Assembly (NCBI GenBank): GCA_013407085.1
Contig: JACCGJ010013630.1
Span: 1 to 64,000, forward strand
Length of the DNA: 64,000 nt
From: Atriophallophorus winterbourni
Taxonomy: Eukaryota > Platyhelminthes > Trematoda > Plagiorchiida > Microphallidae
Direction of reading: 5' to 3'
Under the pieces are notes generated by a model that was not told where the DNA came from, made no database searches, and saw only the letters and a list, made by a program, of their open reading frames with translations. Numbering within the stretch: the first letter of the stretch is position 1; each line of letters begins with the position of its first letter. Of this stretch, positions 43,476-57,100 are shown piece by piece. Position numbers and translations under genes: made by a program.

Positions 43476-44067
43476 TCACCATTTCGTTTCGGCGAAAAAC
43501 ATACTGGCAATGTGCCAACTCTTTCGAAACGTGGGACGGTTTGGCTGGAAGCCGCGGGGTGGTTGGTGGAAACGGCTCATATAATGTCGCAAGCGCACCA
43601 CGTAATATCCATAGGCAAAGTGTGGTTGCTTAGCCGTGGCGACATACTCACCAAGTACAGCGATGGTACGTCCGGATATTAATTCGGTGACGGTGGCTTG
43701 CAAGGGGATTTAAAGGTTAACCTTAAACCTAGGAAGACGACCGGTGGGACTTCGGTCCAGTCAGTACCTTCGTGCGCCTTTAACGAGGCTTTGAGTTGTC
43801 TGTGCAACCGTTTCACCATGCCATTCGCAACAGGGTGGTAGGCAGTAATTCGGTGGTTTTTACAACCCAGAGTTGCCAGCAATTTACTGAAGGCGCCATC
43901 GAAATGAGAGCCCCTCTCAGTTGTAACAATACCCGGGCAAACGAACTGTGCCACCTAACGTACGAGGAAAGCGTGCGCAACTGTCTCGGAAGAGCAGTTG
44001 TGTAGTGGAATGACCTTGAGCCACCTGGTGGATCGGTCAATGCAGGTGAAGATATATGTACGAACAT
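43476..44067 (-). pseudogene. Element E integrase core and C-terminal pieces
   Basis: The frames contain Arg-Trp followed by Val-Ile-Pro-Leu, Val-Thr-Thr-Glu-Arg-Gly-Ser-His-Phe (second catalytic Asp changed to Glu), Thr-Ala-Tyr-His-Pro-Val-Ala-Asn-Gly-Met-Val-Lys-Arg-Leu-His (catalytic Glu changed to Lys), and then Leu-Gly-Leu-Arg. It needs two frames. The C-terminal part contains the Val-Arg-Leu-Arg-His-Tyr-Met block. Confidence 0.75.
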
Positions 44068-44280
44068 GTAACGGACCGATTAGATCTGCGCGGATGTGAA
44101 AGCAACGCTGATTCGGTTCTACAAAAGTTCCTAATGTACTCTTGTTGTGTAGGTAAATTTTCGTGTGTTGGCAATTACCGCACGCTTCACCCCATTACCG
44201 AACGTCCCTATTGGCTTTCGGACAGATAAAATCTTCCCGTAATTAGTTTAACGCTAGCACGAATGCCAGGATGGGAAAGA

Positions 44281-44960
44281 TTATGTAGGATATCGAACAC
44301 CCGCCGTCTGAACGCAGACGGGATCGCAGTCGGGGTACGGTTTGCGATACGTCGCAAATGAAATCACCCGAGCAGTCGGACAAGGGTCCGTAAATAGTGA
44401 CAGTTGTCTATCGGGCGTATAGTGCTTCAGGGATGTGATCTCGGCGATATGCTTTTTCAGCGATGTGAAGGCGGCAGATTTAGTCTCGTTCGTTAAAAGT
44501 AACGACTTCCCGTTACCACGAACAAATCGCTTAATGGCTGAGAGACTCGCACGCACTGCGGGATGAAACGGTGGTAGAAGTTCACTAGTCCAATAAATTA
44601 CCAGAGTTCCTTAAAGCTGGTGGGCTCTGTGAAGTTCCGCATTCTTTAGGTATTTTCTTCCAGTGGTTTGATTCCTGAAGCCGAGAGTTTATGACTTGGA
44701 AAATCGACTGCGGCCTGACCAAAACGGCACTTGTTCGCGTCGATCGTAACCCTATGACTGGACAAACGATAGAAAACCGCAGCAAGGTGAGGAATATGGT
44801 CTTCCTTACAGATACAAGCGACCGGTACATCATAAAGGTAGATTTAAGCAAAATCGAGGCCTCTGCGAACCAGATTCATAAATCGTTGGAAGGCTTGAGC
44901 CGCATTACGTAGACCGAAAGGCATACGCAGCAACCCGTAAAGTTCAAACAGCGTGGTAAC
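44281..44960 (-). pseudogene. Element E RT second half and RNase H
   Basis: [18 protein letters not shown] leads to a Tyr-Leu-Asp-Asp-like active-site hairpin in a shifted frame near 44830. Phe-Tyr-His-Arg-Phe-Ile-Pro-type connection sequence and a degraded RNase H start (Leu-Phe-Thr-Asp) follow. Multiple shifts. Confidence 0.7.
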
Positions 44961-44984
44961 GGCCTTCTTCGGGGTGTCCTGAAA

Positions 44985-45665
44985 GCCTTTCCTGAACGAA
45001 TAAAAACGACCTAGCCGCTTCGGACGGATGACGGTATTCGTCATTACATGTTGGCTCGAGTTTTTCGCTTGCGACGTGCGATAGTAGCAAGGTTTAATAC
45101 AACATCGTACATCATCGCCGTATTTTCGGTATATCCGGCAAACGGGCAACCGAGTGTGGCTACTCGAGCGTTGGCGGGATGGGGTGCGTGATCGTGGCTT
45201 ACGGTTGAGTGAGAGGTTTCGAACCTCATTGAGTAAGGCTGCAACCTCAGCTTGTAAGTCTACATTTTTGTCTTCCTTTTGGTTACCCAATGCGCGTGAT
45301 CGTCTTGTGGTCACAGTAGAAATATATGGATGGGAACAGATGTATTCTGCGATGCTGTCCGCCATTCCCGCTAGTTCAAATACTGAGGTAATTTTCACCG
45401 CAGCCAATATGGCTCACAGGTACTCAGGGAGTCGCTGGAGCCAGAGTTTCTTCAATAAGGACTCGTCCATCTGCGATATCCATAAAAGGCGGCGCATCTC
45501 CATTAGTATCTTAGATGGCTTTTTGCCGGCAACTTCAAAGTTGCCGAACGGCTGCAGCAGCCTAGATCGTTCAAACGGGAGCGTGCGAGCAATCATGGCT
45601 TGTTTGACGCTACGGTAGCGGTCACCTTTGGGGGCAGCCATAGTCATCAACGATATTTGTAGCAC
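44985..45665 (-). pseudogene. Element E gag fragment with C-H-C-C-like motif
   Basis: Capsid sequence in the 45665-45414 frame (Arg-Tyr-Arg-Ser-Val-Lys-Gln, and Leu-Leu-Lys-Lys-Leu-Trp-Leu-Gln-Arg-Leu-Pro) is followed in register, after a stop, by an Ala-Gly-Met-Ala-Asp block, a basic Ser/Arg-rich linker and the nucleocapsid motif, where the His is replaced by Arg. It then runs without protease into RT sequence near 44985. Confidence 0.75.
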
Positions 45666-45917
45666 TGTATTCAGTTTCTAAAAAAATAAAACCAATACTC
45701 AGGGTCCTGTGGAATGAACCTGGATACTGTGATGACCGTCGATGCCAGTATATCACCCATGCTAAACAGGATAAAAAGAAAATTTCTAACTGCTATAACT
45801 GGTTAGGAGAAAACGATGCAAAAATGCACGATAACAGGAGGTAAAAAATTACCTGAAAAATAAGGCCGATTGAAAATTGAGATACCGAAAAAAATACACG
45901 AAGAACGCGTGTACATA

Positions 45918-45985
45918 GGGCTCACCAATTTGTACTACACGAAGGTTAGTGTATCACGGGCTCACCAGTTTGTAGTAGTCAGTCT
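45918..45985 (-). promoter_or_regulatory. Duplicated primer-binding-site motif of element E
   Basis: On the - strand TACAAA(C/T)TGGTGAGCCC occurs twice about 43 nt apart. It equals the LTR-end/primer-site junction of element A. One copy should be the real primer site and the other a local duplication. Confidence 0.55.
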
Positions 45986-46797
45986 ACTACAAACCAGGCA
46001 CCAGGCTGTGCGAATACGGAAATTTTAAAGTTGTTCGAAAGGTAAACTTCGTTCATGTCTAGAGAGAAGCAGTGCCCACGTTCACCAGTTGGCAAAAATC
46101 GAGCACTTGATGAACCTTGGATGGTGCAGATGCACTGCAAACTCGCTCCTTCTGCATCACGCATAGATTTTGAACTCGTACTAGCTGAATCCTCGTTTGC
46201 ATTTAGATTATCCGGATGCCTTTAGGCCCCCAGATATTCGTGGCTTGAGCCTATCGCGGCGCTCAAATAAATATTTACACCACGATATCCAATAGTACAA
46301 GAAATCGAACAGTATCGTTGCTGTTGTGAACGATGCCGCGCTGTCGGTACAACAATACTATTTAGTAGAAGTTCTCATTGGATCTTTGAGCATACGATGG
46401 GATTACCAGAATGCATCGCTCTCGAATTGAAATATCGCGCGTAATTCAGACGTTCAAAATAAATCAAATTATTAAATGCGATATGGACGCAAGGTTGACA
46501 CGAAATGGATGTAGTGCTGTTCCGTTAATTGATTTCACATACTATAAAAACCGGTCAGCGAGGTATGTAAGGAGCGATGGTATTTCAGCTGTAAGAGGCA
46601 CCACCTGTAGCGTTACACCGAATATTTTCAAGAGTAATACACCTGACAGTCGTTTGGATGCATACTTCGGTTCGGTAACCAATGAACGAAGTGCATGGCT
46701 GGCATTGCGTGGCCAGGAAGGCTAGAACGATTTGTGCATGATCACAACAAGGTGTGTAAAATCACAGCCGTGGAGTCAGGCAAAATGGCTAAGATAT

Positions 46798-46870
46798 TTT
46801 GTCAGGTTGCCTAGGCCTAGACAGATAAAGGTAATTGCGCTGAGACTCCTTTCTTCTGCACTGCTGCATA
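46798..46870 (+). repeat. R2 repeat fragment
   Basis: 'gtcaggttgcctaggcctag' followed by 'acagataaagg' and 'gagactcctt'. Only the middle of the unit is present. Confidence 0.6.
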
Positions 46871-47916
46871 TTAATAGGAAATCAATTTACCGTGTTGTTA
46901 CGTGCTTTACTTACTATAGGACTACTGTACAATTGCGTCCCTGGAGTAAGGTAGGTAAAAGAAAAGGTGTCATCATGCTGTACTTAGGAGAACAAACTGA
47001 GTGCCGGCTCCTTGTTTCTACCTAACATTGACACCATACTTAGGCTAACGTTAGTACGCGAACAGCAAATACGATTCCGTCCTGGTCGTGAACTACTCAA
47101 TCACGTTCATTTTATTGCAAACACTAGAATAACGTCACATGTACAGGCAGCCCACGAAAATGAATTTATTAGAGCAAATTAGATTCGGTTGATAGGAACG
47201 CTGTGTTTAGTGTTTTGTTGATCCACTCAAGTATGCAGACAGATGTAGGGCACAGTATTCGTATAATTCCGGGCCTGTTATGCGGTATAATAGCTTATCA
47301 ACCAATTAATCTTTAGTTAGTGATGCGAGACTAGAGCGGTCGTTTAATCCGTGATGGTTGAATTTGATAGTTGAGGCTATATGCAGAGATGCCGATACCC
47401 GACATCCAGATAAGTTGCGATTAGAATCTTTTCACGTGGTTTTCTTCAATTCTGATACAGATGGCTTTAATTGGTCTGATGGCAGCGGGATTGAACTTCT
47501 GCCGTGCAGTCAGAGCGAAAGGAAAACATCGTTAACTAACTAAACCAGTTTTGTTTATAATTCGTAACTCGGATTGAGTTGTTGCAAGGGTGGCCAGATT
47601 GACTTGGCTCGAAAAAAATGGCGTCTTGATTGCCAGCGGCTGTACTTATGGGCGACACCTGTGACACGGTAGTGACGCTTGGGAAAACTAGTCACAGGCC
47701 ATGACATTCGTCCAATTGAAAAACTGCTGTTGCCAAAACTGATTGTCTGGTTGGATCTGATTAGGGATTTGGTTGCACGATAGACCAGAAAGCATCGACA
47801 TACGTGTAAAATGGAAAAAAACGTTCAAATTTCCTAATAATATTTCGCGGTGGATTTGAAGATAGCCAAAAAGTTTAAAACAGAAGAAAGTAACGGCATG
47901 AAAGGTGTATGAACAA

Positions 47917-47922
47917 TTTATT
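47917..47922 (-). terminator. DCUN1D polyadenylation signal
   Basis: AATAAA on the - strand, about 117 nt past the DCUN1D stop codon, the usual place for a cleavage and polyadenylation signal. No other copy lies closer to the stop. Confidence 0.55.
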
Positions 47923-48038
47923 TACGCGTGAACACAGGCAATGAGTTATCGGTTTCCGTGAATTTTGTAACAGGGAATATCGTGTTAGCGCGAAGAGGTT
48001 GTTCTCGAGTCTTGACGGCTGAGTCGACTGAGGTGATT

Positions 48039-48130
48039 TCACTCATACATTTGTACATCTTGTGAAACGGTTGATTGAATTTGAGGTTTAACCCATTCGA
48101 CGAACTCGTCAATAAGCACCGGCCAAGCGC
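48039..48130 (-). CDS. DCUN1D: DCUN1D last coding exon
   Basis: Acceptor TTTCTAACACAG, entering in phase 1. It encodes [12 protein letters not shown] and a short polar tail to TGA at 48041-48039. Separated from the previous exon by a 5.2-kb intron holding two retroelement fragments. Confidence 0.92.
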
Positions 48131-51100
48131 CTGTGTTAGAAAACAGAATATTTCAAAATTTACGAAATATATGCAGAGAGAAAAAATAAAGAATGTATGC
48201 ATAATTAAATCAGTTTTGTGCGTCATGGAATACGCAGGGATCCAGACAGTACTGCTTCTATGTAGTATTTATTGTTAAAACTGACAAACTAATAGCATAC
48301 AAGTGCTAGTTTTCTATAGTAATTTTGTGGTGTATCGGTAAGCATGAAGGTCCGCTTTCCTGGGTGGTAAGACGGCATCAAGCGTGGAAGTTTTGATGGA
48401 TTAATGGATGACTGACATGTCGAATTACTCATTCACATTACGAAGACCAGCAACCGGGTAGTGACAACATCGTATAGGCGAAATTATCATTGCATCCGCG
48501 TCTAAATGTGATTCTGGAATTCTGATCGATTTCATTTGACCCGAGTACCACCTGGCTAATATAAAAGTGGTCCTAGACAAACTGACAGTACCTTAGCCAA
48601 CGTGCCCGGATCAGACTTGATCTTTCATAAATATACTAATACACAAGTAAAACCTGACTGTCACTTGTAAGACGATGAAAGGAAACATTTGTTGTACATC
48701 GGTTACATTTGGACACACTAGATATGCCGAGGCTTACAAAATAGGCCAGAGATAGGGTAAAGAGAACAGCCGACCGATTTGCTTCATTGAAGTGAAGCGC
48801 TTATGCATATCCAGCCATGTGCAGTATCCCGACACTTAGTCACCCAACAGTTATTTCACCGCATTCCTCTACGGCTCGCTCCCAGGCAACGGCGTCACAA
48901 CTGATTAATTGAACAAGAAGTGTGACGGTGCTCAAAGTGAACATATGATCGAGCTGAACTGCGTTAGATATCACTGGAATAAACCGAGCGATTGTATCAG
49001 TGGAATAAGATAAGAAAAGATAAAATGAAACGGACTAAATTTACACTATAATCATTAAACGCGAGAGTTTATGGTTTCAAAACCATGAACTTTACATAAT
49101 GAAGATCAAAATTATCATTGATTTATCGATGATAAGATAGGCGTCTTAAATTCTCACCCAAATGATGTCGCGCAAAGTGTTTCGCTACTATGTTACGGCG
49201 GAAACGAACCCGTACAACGTAAAAGTAGCGCAATTACGGTGTGCTTGCAGGGTGTTACGTATACCCATGAAATGCTGAGTAGGTGACCACATAGATCATT
49301 TTTTTATCATTTGAATTCTAATGGCTACGATTAAATCAGTAGGCATTTTTAAAAATTCCCCACAAATAAAGGCTTGCTGGATGCAAGAGGTACTAGATTC
49401 AGTCCTTTTGTAGAACCCTGTTCACGAATGTACTCGGATAAGAGATTCTGATCGCCCTTCTGTCTTGGATTTGGTAAATATCGGAAGAACAATCTGTCTA
49501 AGCGATCGAATTCCAGGCTACACTGGGTCTTAATGACCATTCAGTACTTGTGTTCGATTATGTTTGCAGTACTCATCAATCGCTTAATGGGGTAGATGAT
49601 TTCACCGAGTTAGACACCCGTGCAGATTCAGCATTATCAGACGGACCGCATAAGCCTGACACGCAGTGGAACGAACTTGCAGTTTTTTTCATAATCTGAA
49701 GATTTACGAGAACTCGCAGATCGTTTCTAAAAGATCTGAACATGAACTTCGTTTTGTTGTACGCAGCAGAACAAAAAAGTGGATAGCGCTGAAGCGAGCA
49801 GCGTGGATGCAGCATAAAGCAAACATAACATGATAACATTTCTGTATGTTACGTAACAAAGTGAGTTCATTTATTCGATGGGCTAAAGAATCTCACCAAT
49901 TAATGCTGCAGTCAAAAATGGAACGCAACCCTAAGTTGCTATACAAAATCATGAAGGCGAATGCGAAAGTCAAACCATGTAATTTCGCCTTCCAGAATGG
50001 TAAAAACTCACGGAGACCGCGTTGGAAACCGAAAATGCGCTTGCGATTTATTACTCTAAAGTGTTCATGACAAAACATTGGGCGAAATTTTTATTAGAAG
50101 TCCGGTGTGATAACACCCATCTTCAAATGCGGCTGCGGATCTGACGCTGCAAATTATCGTCCCATCACACTATTACCTGTTATTAGTAAGGTCATGGAAC
50201 GTATAATCTCGGAAAGAATGGTGGCACACTTTGAATCGCGTAATTTGTTTTAGACAGCGTTAGACCACTGGACGAAGCAGTTGGATATAAGTTCGAGCAT
50301 TCATGTCTGTTACTTAGACATTTCAAAAGCTGTTGATAGTGAATAACTGATACGTTTACGAATATGTAAACCACTCCTTTCATGGTTGCGCGACTACTTG
50401 TCAGATCGTAACGCACGAGTTAGAGTAAACGGAGTGTATCCCAAAAGTTCAAAACCACCAGCGGAGTACCACTGTCAGAAATTGCAAAGGGAGTAGGATA
50501 ACGTGTCAAATTGAGCGGCCACGAATGATATGACATTCAATATACGGAAAAGTAAGATGCTAGACCTTGGCAAGAATGATCCTTGGACATATCGATTAGG
50601 AACTGAAAACTTGGCACGGAGGTCGTTGAAAAAGATCTTGGAGTATGGATTAGTGGAAACCAAAAGAGCAAGGTTAATTGCCAGAATCTATATCAACAGG
50701 CCAGCAGATTGTTGGGTATCTTTCGAAAAATATGTGGAAAATTCTCGCTGGAAACGTTACCAAGGAAAATGAATGTCTAACTTGGCCCTAAGATGAAGCA
50801 TGCGGTAGAGGTCTGGGCTCTTTGGCTGCGAAAAGATTTTGCTCTCTTTGATAAAATCTATCACACAGCAACAAAATTAGTGATGGGTCCTCACAATGTT
50901 CCGTACACCGAGAGATTGCGACGACTAGGTCTATGTGACTTTACCCTAAGGAGAATACGGCGCGATATTATATAGAATGATGTCTATCGAAAGACATCCT
51001 CTAAGACAATTGCTTGATGTATATGATGAGAAAGTGACACGCGCACATACCTTATCCCTTTACGTCCCTATTTTCCGTATTGATTGTCGGTGACACTTTT

Positions 51101-54100
51101 TGCCGTACATGTTATATTTCTTGGGAATTCCCTACCCCAACATGTGGTGGACTCTCCTTGTCTGGCGATGTTTACATCAAAATTGGAGTTATATATGCAA
51201 AAGAACATCATTCGTGAGCCTAATGTTTGATATACTCGATTCCTTTTACACTATCATATTTTTCACATTTTCATGCATATCACAATCCTGTAGTGTTGTC
51301 AAGTATTAACTTTATAACCGTAAATACTTGAAAGCATACTGCACAGCGAAGCTAGCGTGAAAAATGGCCGGTAACGTTGATAGAGTGATAACGCCATGGG
51401 ATCTGCGCTACAATACGTAGTTTTAGAAAACTTTCAACTCATCGGAACTACATCGGTTAAGCAGCAGCGAGGTGATTCATGGGGCGCAGAACACTATCCC
51501 ACGGGCAATTCCGCGTAAGACTCCTAAAATTGGAGATGAACTGTGGGGACTCGATTGCTATAAAGACACGATATTGTTTAGGGATAATTCTACCACTATT
51601 TTAATCATTCAAGTTTGCTAAGAAGGACCGAGGAATGCGTTTAGATCATGTGGTGGAAGTCGATAATCGTTCCGGCATTCAAACGGAACAGTGTGATGCT
51701 TGTTAAATCATCCGGTATCTGTCTTACTATAGTAGCAGCTAAAATGGCGTTTCATTATGCTTCACAACTAAACACAAAACGGTAAATCGATCTACGAGGA
51801 AGGGATAAGGCTTCCAGCCCAGAGAGGCTGCAAAGATCACATCATCCGATATTGTTTGTTACTGGACAAAGACCATGCGTTCCGTAGACCAACTCTTGCG
51901 GTACTTATATTCTACTCCTATATTATACAGCGTGTGCTAGCACCTCAGTTAATTTCCGGCGGCATAAAATTAAACATTTACCCATGTGTTCTACACACAT
52001 GGAGCAATCAACTGTTGAAGTGCCCTCTAAAGCTTGTCTACAGAAAATGTTCACTCTACTGAAACAGTGTCGCCTACGCTACCTGGGTCTTGCCTTCAAA
52101 ATAGAAAACGGTCGTATTCCCAGACATTTATTCTACGAGGACTTGAAATGGAGAGATTGAGCGTTGTACAATGCACACTTGCTCTGGAGATTAATCCTCC
52201 GAGTTGGGAAGAACATTCTCTTCACCGCTCTCGATAGCGCCAGTGTAAAGTGTCCCCATCGAAATGGAGTTGCTGAAGGTAAATGACGCTAACAGCGTTA
52301 GAACGCTGCCGGTTGACTGCATATCGCTTTGCACACTGGGACTCTTTAGTTACGTGAAACGCTTGGAAGATCACAATGCACTTGCAATGTGCATTCATGT
52401 TCAACGCCGACCGAAAAAGAACTAAATCGGACAAGCACATGTCTGGAACTAGACAAACCGTCAAACAACATTAGCAGGGGAAAGCAGATAAGCATCCAGA
52501 TAGCTGAACAGAAATGAGGTGTCAGCACTTAAAATCCGTACAAACTCTCCAACTTTGAAGCAATACTTTTGGAGAAAATGATAGTTCTACTGAACGATAA
52601 AAAAGAGGAACTGATGTGATCCACAAAGAGCAGTGCTCTTCGTCAAACCTGATATTTAATTGCCATGGGTTCGGTCCTCTACATATCGTTGCACAATAAA
52701 CCGAACAACGCTACCCCAAATCGCCATATTTTTCTCATTATCTTGTTCGCACTAATTAATTTAATCAGAAATGACACTGTTAACAAGAAATACCCGTGGG
52801 GTTGCTCCATTTGGAAATTTTCAAACCTTTTGCGGCAAAATTGTAAATTTGGCATTCGCGGATGAGACATCGGTGCACGTTAAAAGTTTAGGGCTTCCTA
52901 TCAAAGTAAATGTATTTCTCAAAATTAGGTTTTAGAGGCACTCAAAAGCAAACAGATTAGGGTGTATTCATGTTCAACAGTGTTGACTGACATCGTCTGT
53001 CCTTGCTACCAAGATTCTCAACACAAGATTAGCCATACCGTTCCAACAAGAACCCTAGGTGTACAGGGTCTACGTAGACGGAGTTTACAAAACACTGTCG
53101 ATGCTAGAAACCCACCTGCCAGAAGTTCAAACGGCACACTTAGAAGAGCAGAGCGGCTGAAATTTCGATCTATTCTACGTTGAGGTAGCAAACGCGTCGT
53201 TGACCACACACAACCGCCACGACAATAAATGATCGCGAGGACAAAACACATGGAAAATTGAGATATGAATTTTTGCCAATGTATGTTGAATTCATACAAA
53301 GCTGGTAAATAAACAACGAGGTTAGCATACCTTCTGGATCATAATTGGACATATCTGGAAGTATATTTTCAATAAAATCTAATAACAAATCCCATGTGTC
53401 TCGTGGTATCGGTCGTTTGTGCCGCTCCTGCAAAAGTCATGGAAAATATCTCGTGAAAAAAGGCATGAGCAATACATGAGCTAAGAAACAATGCGTGAAA
53501 CGATTAGCTTATCGAATGAGCAACTACAGGTTGTGATCGCGAACGACGAATCTGTTGAGGTTATTAGCCTCCTGTGGTCGATACCGACCGAGGGTGTAAA
53601 TGATATTGTTGTTCACAAAGCTTTGGATGACTTTACAGTTTGATTAGAGAGAAGCCATTTCGCTGACCGCGATTTATACATTACCCAGTTTATGAGCATC
53701 ATATGCCCGGGGTTCTCTCAATTGCCCGCTCTCTCAATTTGAACCTAAAGTTTCACATTACTTTCTAACAAAATCGGTCGAAAGTTAGTTATTCCCACAG
53801 CGTAGGACTAATGCTTCCGTATTCGCTCTACACACGTAGATGTACTACAAACGCAGCGTATCCGATAGCTGACTTCTTAATTTCAAATCTGTTGGAACAC
53901 CACCACTTTGAATTCTATTGACATGACCCATCCAATGTAAGAGACGCTCTCGTAGTGGAGTGCTCATAGATAAGATTTAAAGAGCATATATGTATTTGTT
54001 GCTCTGTTGATCCACGAAACGTTCAAGATGTGATGAATGTTCCTTAGATGGAAATAATTCAAATTCCGATCGTATCTTGCGTGGCTCATCCGGGTTTCGC

Positions 54101-57100
54101 TGACATACAGTCAAGGAGTATACCCAAACCGGACAGAAATAATCGCCCGAGAACTGAATATCGTGTTGCACTTGTGAGATATATTACTACTCCTGATTCC
54201 GAAAGTATCGTCATTTGAAATGTTGCAGACTCATGTGGTCGACATCGAACAAAGGGGGTCAAGAAAATATACCGCTGTAGAGCTTGCAATACTCGTTCTA
54301 GTAATAGAATGGTATACCGAAAAATGAACGCAGAGAAACAAGTCGACTTTCGCCAGTACGAAATGAAAAAACACTTTATATTCTTCCAATTATTACAGCA
54401 AACGATATCCCCGGGAATATAGAGAACAGCTCAGAATACTAACGACAAGTTTGATTAGAAATACTGACCTGTTTAGGCTTTATTAGGGAGCACGACTGCC
54501 ATGCTGAGGACTTTGAAGAGTGTTTAACAATAAATAAATAAATAAAACTCAAAAATCGAGTACAAAAGTCTCATTGGAGTACAGTGGAAGAATGAAAGAT
54601 GAGCGAAACAGTAACTTGCCTGAAGGAACGTGAACCAGAGATCCAAGTATCGAAAGCGATTCCTGAGAAGTATTTCCCAATAGGGGATCGCATAGTCAAG
54701 TACTAGGAAAATGGGTAATGGAGAAAACGGATTGATAGACAGCAATGAATAAGATGTCATTCATGCATGGCAAAGATCAGATGGGGACTTTACATGCAAT
54801 CTGGCAAATGGAGAAAAAAGCTACATGGGTAGAATTCCCAAGAGATTGACTTCCAGTGATTGGCTGTTGCTAGTTCATTGTAATCAATATTCAATTGATC
54901 CTGCATGCTGTCACATTTCTTATCAACACGCTGGGGTACCACAGGGCAGAGATCAGTTTCTTTAGCACGAAGCTGGATGTTGGTGTATGAAATCACAAGC
55001 CTGATCCAGGCAATGTGTCGCACAGTCAGAGACTGCACATGAGCTAAGATACTGTCAGGTTGCCCAGACACGAAGCTGTAAAGGTGATCTGAGTTCACCA
55101 GCAAGGCAGGGTGTTCGGCTGCGGTAGTAATTGTATCCTGTTTTATATCAGGGAAGGGCGGATAAGTTGATTGTATTACCGCTAACCATGGCAAAATGAT
55201 AAAAAACATACGGTGACAGAAATATCAGTAGCATGAATACCAACGAACGTGAGGAATTCCTACCAGAAAAGGAATGGAAAGCAACTTGGATCGGGGGATA
55301 TCATCCACTCAAAGTGAACACGTTCTTGCAAATATACAGATGCGCGTCTCTCTGGATGGGGCGAAACTATCTTAGACCACCAAGGACGATTGATTAATAG
55401 TAGTGAGCGTGAAGACGAACATGGGGTTATAAACTGTTTGGATGTTGTTAACTAGATGATAACCAACTAAAGTACTACCTTGGCTGAATCAAGTTCCAAA
55501 TCATGAAAGTAAAAGGAATCTGTGTATGCAATATTGATTGATGTGTGCGAGAAATAACTTTCAACTTTTGCATAAAGGAAATACATTTTGTGAAAGGTAA
55601 GCTTTTACTGATCAACGTTAGGGGTCTTGATAAACAATAATAGCTATCCCTTGTCGAGCAAAGTCCACCAGTTTCTGAGCTTTTCGTACAAGTATAGAGA
55701 CCCGTAGACACCAACTACAAGGCACTACAAATGGGTTTACCACCCGCTCGAATACCCTTAAAAATTTGGGCGATTTGAGGCGTTTGGTTTGTGAAACACT
55801 AGTGAGCCCTTTGCTGATCAAATGGACGCATGTGACGGAAATTGGATTCGGGGTGCCAGTGGTAAACAAACAGGTCGACGGATTGACCGTATGGAATCTC
55901 AAAGCCAAATTTGCATTAACAATACCAGGCAACACATGACACACATACAACACCGACTATCAAGGTTTAGGAAGAAGGTTGCCCGGGCAGTTTGGAACAT
56001 GGGCAACAAGTTTGTCATTACAATTTGAGAAGACGGGAAAGCTTAATCTATCGGATGCGAAATCAACGTAGTACGTCTGCACAGAGAACAAAGGCGAGTT
56101 TTTTTATTGCTTGCTCACGTCCTTAATGTGAATACTTCTTAAACAAGTAAAACGTGGTATACCCCTCATAAATCTGAACTTATTTTTAACTCAACCCGAT
56201 GCTTTAACAGAACGTTTCACGAAGGTAACACTAAGCTAAATAGATGTGCTTGTGGCACAAAGTTGAATGCGAAAGTGTGTTGGAGTTTCACTGTCAGTTG
56301 CTTTTTCGTATGCGTCTGGGCAACCTGACAGTAGATAAGCCGACACGCGGCTTTGAAGTGTGCGGCACTTTGCCGAATCCAGGCTACTTTCAAAAGATGG
56401 TTTACAGAGCATGTTCACCCTACTACGACAGCGCCGCCTGCGGTGGCTTGGCCACGTCTAGAGAATGGAAAATTGTAATATTCCAAAAGATCTACTCTAT
56501 GGTGATTTGAAATCAGGAAGTGGACTATTAAGCAAACCGCACATGCAGTACAAAGACGTGTGCAAGATATGAATGCTCTTGGCATTGACCCCGCGAGTTG
56601 GGAAGAACTTGCTCTTGACTGCTCACATTGGAGGCATTGTGTAAAGCGTCGTCTACAAGCCGGGGAGGAGAAGATACAGCTCTTGGCTGCTAAACGCAAA
56701 TCACGCCGTGGGCATGCAACTGACGCCCAACAACCGAGTTCTGCGTATCGTTCCCAGCGCTGCGGGAGAGATTGTTCCTCCCGAATCGGACTGTTTAGTC
56801 ATTCGAAAAGCTGTAGAACATGAAAATTCATGTGATTGTGATGTACATACATGGTCGACATCAATTGAAGGAGGCCAACACAAAAGAAAAGTGAGTCATG
56901 TTCATAATTCAGAGGGTCCACTTTAGAAAAATTAATCGATTAAAAGGTTTGATAAAATTATTGAAGGTGTATTGTGATTCCGGGTCACGTGATGACCAAT
57001 GTTGGTACACCCGCGCTGCCATCAGGTGGAGAAGACAAGATTAGACTCAGTGAGTCTTGACACAGCGGAAGGATGTCGATCAAAGTTTAAAGTTCTTTTG

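Larger units (their letters stand above)
43240..45985 (-). mobile_element. Element E: decayed CsRn1-like Ty3/gypsy
   Basis: On the - strand: primer site region (45918-45985), gag with a variant of the C-H-C-C motif (Cys-Arg-Ile-Tyr-x-Lys-Tyr-Gly-Asp-Asp-x-x-Cys-Cys-x-Lys-Pro-Cys), then a jump into the middle of RT, RNase H and integrase pieces. Protease and the RT N-terminal half are deleted. Frameshifts and stops occur throughout. It is diverged from element A and clearly older. LTR limits could not be fixed; the 5' LTR should lie above 45985. Confidence 0.75.
45986..48038. other. Non-coding stretch between element E and DCUN1D
   Basis: It probably holds the remains of the element E 5' LTR and the DCUN1D 3' UTR. 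Open frames at 46411-46725 and 47358-47543 (+) are protein-like in composition but lack motifs or splice support. An R2 core (caggttgcctaggcctagac) sits at about 46800. Confidence 0.35.

Noticed and set aside
54524..54619. Extension of the DCUN1D exon beyond 54620
   Set aside because: Similarity stops at Phe-Leu-Gln; the rest is intron after a GC donor.
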